Source: Paenibacillaceae bacterium (GTDB taxonomy: Bacteria > Bacillota > Bacilli > Paenibacillales > NBRC-103111). Taken from it: a stretch of DNA of 7,300 nucleotides. This document shows positions 5,663-7,300 of this stretch, one piece after another. Where the stretch lies: NCBI GenBank assembly GCA_020697475.1, contig JAJFMO010000165.1, positions 1 to 7,300 on the forward strand, in the 5' to 3' direction. The translations under genes and the position numbers were made by a program. Position 1 is the first letter of the stretch, and every line of letters begins with the position of its first letter. Under the pieces are notes generated by a model that did no database searches, was not told the origin of the DNA, and saw only the letters and a program-made list of their open reading frames with translations.

Positions 5663-6994
5663 ATGAAGTCTGCGATGAAGTCGATTGGAATTGCCAGGAA
5701 AATGACAGCGTTTTCGGTAAGCGCATTAACGGTCCTGATGTTGTTGGCTGGGTGCGGCCAAGGGACGGCAACCGATAGTGCCGGTTCGGCCAAGAACGAT
5801 GCGCAAAGCGCTCAAGGAACGGCGGCGCCCAAGAGCAATGAACCCGCCTCGAAGGAATCGAAGTACGATGCGATTACGAAGCCGGTGACCGTATCCGTGT
5901 TGTGGTCGGGAAGAAAGGATCAGTACGACGATCGTGTCGGCAGCCCGGTAGTCAAGGCGAAGATGCCGAATGTGACGTTTGAATACCATCAGCTCAGCGA
6001 AGGACTGGAAAATTTGATTGCCAGCGGGGTAAAGCTCGACGTATTGAACATTACGGGCAAAGTGTTTTACGACGCCAAGCAACTGGCTCTGGTCGGCGAT
6101 ATGTCTCCTCTCCTCAAGAAACATAACTTCGACATGAGCCGATTCGTACCGGAGCATGTGGAGATCATCAAGAAGCTGACCAACGACGGCAAGCTGGACG
6201 GATTGCCCGATAAGGCACATTTTCCCTATGTCAACCATGCGCTTGTGTATAACAAAGATATTTTTGACAAATTTGCCGTTCCTTATCCGAAAGATCATAT
6301 GACTTGGGATGATGTCATTGAATTGTCCAAGCGGGTCAACCGAGAAGACGGCGGGCAACAGTATACCGGTCTGGTTATCCAGTCTCCGCAATATATGGTC
6401 GAGCAGTTGGCCTTGAACTACACCGACAAGAACAATAAAGTGAATCTGTCGAACCCGCTTTTCAAAGAAATCTTCCGGGTGTACAACGACGCCTACAAAG
6501 CGATCGGCAAGGATCCGATCGGCGCGATCGCCGGGTTCCAGAAGGACAAGAATGTGGCGATGTTCGCGGGCAATGTGCGGGCGTTGATCGAGGACGCGAC
6601 CCGAGACAAGGCTAACCAGCCGAATTGGAATATCGTGACGTTCCCAAGCTTCAAGGGGCATCCCGATATCGTACCGCCGATCGTCGGTATCTACGCCGTC
6701 TCTTCAATCAGCGAACATAAGGACGAGGCACTGCAGTTGATCGATCTTTTGCTGGGCGACGAACTGTCCAAGGATATTGTGGATCAATATATGAATCCCG
6801 TCTTTTCCACTGAGATGAACACCAATGCGGTGAAAGCCGTGAAACAATCGCTGTATACAACCGGGGAATACGACTCGGACGGGAACAAGCTGCTCACTAA
6901 GTATGTCCGTGATGTGAACAAGGGCGGGGACGTCAATACGGCGATTCGTGAAATGCAAGACGAGTTGCAGAAGACGATTGATGAGCAGAAATAA
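5663..6994 (+). CDS. Extracellular solute-binding lipoprotein (family 1, sugar ABC type), SBP2
   Basis: This 443-residue protein is a second lipid-anchored sugar-binding receptor. It has a basic N-terminus, a hydrophobic segment (about 15-29) and the lipobox LAGC with Cys31 as the anchor. A low-complexity linker rich in Ala, Ser, Gly and Lys (32-68) leads to the binding domain: VTVSVLWSG (75-83), MPNVTFEYHQ (101-110), LDVLNITGK (125-133), then NKDIFDKFAVPYPKDHMTWDD (197-217) and EDGGQQYTG (228-236). The NKD block matches SBP1 nearly residue for residue, so one probably arose from the other by duplication. The start at 5663 has GAGGGG 9 nt upstream; a TTG at 5642 and an ATG at 5675 are alternatives. 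The gene is followed at once by a strong terminator, so it appears monocistronic with no permease attached. It is divergent from lacI, with 103 nt between them, and is probably repressed by CcpA and/or that LacI protein. The ligand is unknown. Confidence 0.91.
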   Translation: MKSAMKSIGIARKMTAFSVSALTVLMLLAGCGQGTATDSAGSAKNDAQSAQGTAAPKSNEPASKESKYDAITKPVTVSVLWSGRKDQYDDRVGSPVVKAKMPNVTFEYHQLSEGLENLIASGVKLDVLNITGKVFYDAKQLALVGDMSPLLKKHNFDMSRFVPEHVEIIKKLTNDGKLDGLPDKAHFPYVNHALVYNKDIFDKFAVPYPKDHMTWDDVIELSKRVNREDGGQQYTGLVIQSPQYMVEQLALNYTDKNNKVNLSNPLFKEIFRVYNDAYKAIGKDPIGAIAGFQKDKNVAMFAGNVRALIEDATRDKANQPNWNIVTFPSFKGHPDIVPPIVGIYAVSSISEHKDEALQLIDLLLGDELSKDIVDQYMNPVFSTEMNTNAVKAVKQSLYTTGEYDSDGNKLLTKYVRDVNKGGDVNTAIREMQDELQKTIDEQK

Positions 6995-7011
6995 GTAACG
7001 AGCGAGATGCG

Positions 7012-7061
7012 AAAAAGGTATGGGGCCAAACGCCGGAGCGGCGTGTGTCCCATACCTTTTT
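7012..7061. terminator. Intrinsic terminator, probably bidirectional
   Basis: AAAAAGGTATGGG (7012-7024) pairs perfectly with CCCATACCTTTTT (7049-7061), a 13-bp stem that supplies a U-tract on either strand. The loop carries its own hairpin, ACGCCG-GAG-CGGCGT (7030-7044). It lies 17 nt after the SBP2 stop and 15 nt beyond the stop of the convergent membrane-protein gene, so it can end both transcripts. Confidence 0.92.
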
Positions 7062-7076
7062 CATAAATTCAGGGGA

Positions 7077-7300
7077 TTAATTCGTCGAGGATCTCATGAA
7101 GCCGGGCAATCGAAGCAAGGCGACAGCCAGTCCGACTAAGCCGAACAGCAGCAGCACCGCGGTCGAGCCGATCACGCCGCCGATATGCGAGCCGTGCGCG
7201 AAGATATTGAGCAGGGACTGCTGGGCCCAATATTGAGGAGTGAAATGTCCGATCGTCTGCACGATTTTCGGCAGCATCGAAGAAGGGACCCATAAGCCGC
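7077..7300 (-). CDS. ABC-2 type transporter permease-like membrane protein (C-terminal end, 5' partial)
   Basis: Only the last 74 codons or so are present; the frame is open to the right edge of the window. The sequence reads LWVPSSMLPKIVQTIGHFTP, then QYWAQQSLLNIFAHG, then a hydrophobic segment centred on VIGSTAVLLLFGLVGLAVALL, and ends in a short tail (RLPGFMRSSTN). This order (Pro-containing extracellular stretch, 'P-x-x-x-Q-x-I-x-x-x-TP', one last transmembrane helix, short cytoplasmic tail) is typical of ABC-2 permeases of drug or polymer exporters. Such a permease works with a separate ATPase, which would lie outside the window. It points toward SBP2 with the shared terminator between them. 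ABC-2 exporters do not use binding proteins, so it is unlikely to be the missing partner of SBP1 or SBP2. The family call is moderate because so little is visible. Confidence 0.65.
   Translation of the reverse strand, partial: GLWVPSSMLPKIVQTIGHFTPQYWAQQSLLNIFAHGSHIGGVIGSTAVLLLFGLVGLAVALLRLPGFMRSSTN

Noticed and set aside
5560..5793. Extension of the lacI frame upstream to 5793
   Set aside because: It would overlap the SBP2 gene and both regulatory sites and add 78 residues not seen in LacI proteins. GGAG before 5559 marks the real start.
5726..6661. A 311-codon open frame on the - strand inside SBP2
   Set aside because: It lies entirely antisense to the well-supported SBP2 gene, has no recognisable domain or ribosome site, and reads like a codon-usage shadow.
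1..7300. CRISPR arrays, insertion sequences, tRNA or rRNA genes, toxin-antitoxin or phage-defence systems
   Set aside because: No regularly spaced repeats, transposase motifs, cloverleaf-like sequences or defence-protein signatures were seen; almost the whole window is filled by the genes listed.

Overview
The window looks like a carbohydrate-scavenging locus from a Gram-positive Firmicute, most likely Paenibacillus or a close relative. This is inferred from moderate GC, purine-rich Shine-Dalgarno sequences, two lipobox-type solute-binding proteins, LacI and AraC regulators beside them, a CcpA-type cre-like site and a strong intrinsic terminator. No sequence search was possible, so the genus is an impression.

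Layout. Left (1-1862, + strand): the 3' part of a gene joining the C-terminal end of a nitrilase-superfamily (carbon-nitrogen hydrolase) domain in frame to a glycerophosphodiester phosphodiesterase (GDPD)-like domain. A 39-nt gap separates it from an AraC-type regulator. Middle (5559-1882, - strand): a LacI-type regulator, then a lipoprotein sugar-binding protein (SBP1), then an enolase-superfamily sugar-acid dehydratase resembling galactonate dehydratase. SBP1 and the dehydratase are only 13 nt apart, and SBP1 has its own likely promoter with operator-like palindromes. The dehydratase converges on the AraC gene with 19 nt between the stop codons. Right (5663-6994, + strand): a second lipoprotein sugar-binding protein (SBP2), a paralogue of SBP1, divergent from lacI. 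It has a well-formed promoter overlapped by a cre-like site and a 15-bp palindrome, and it ends at a strong terminator that probably works in both directions. Far right (7300-7077, - strand): the C-terminal end of a membrane protein resembling an ABC-2 type permease.

How the parts may work together (inference): the LacI protein probably controls SBP1-dehydratase and perhaps SBP2. The binding proteins would capture a sugar, oligosaccharide or sugar acid at the cell surface, and the dehydratase would turn an aldonic acid into a 2-keto-3-deoxy acid. Neither binding protein has a permease gene in its transcription unit as seen here, so they would need membrane subunits and an ATPase encoded elsewhere. 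The points most worth following up are the nitrilase-GDPD fusion with an altered metal-ligand position, the permease-less pair of binding proteins around one LacI gene, and a possible Shine-Dalgarno-masking RNA structure at the start of the AraC gene. I see no CRISPR array, insertion sequence, tRNA or rRNA, and no gene-free stretch longer than about 105 bases.
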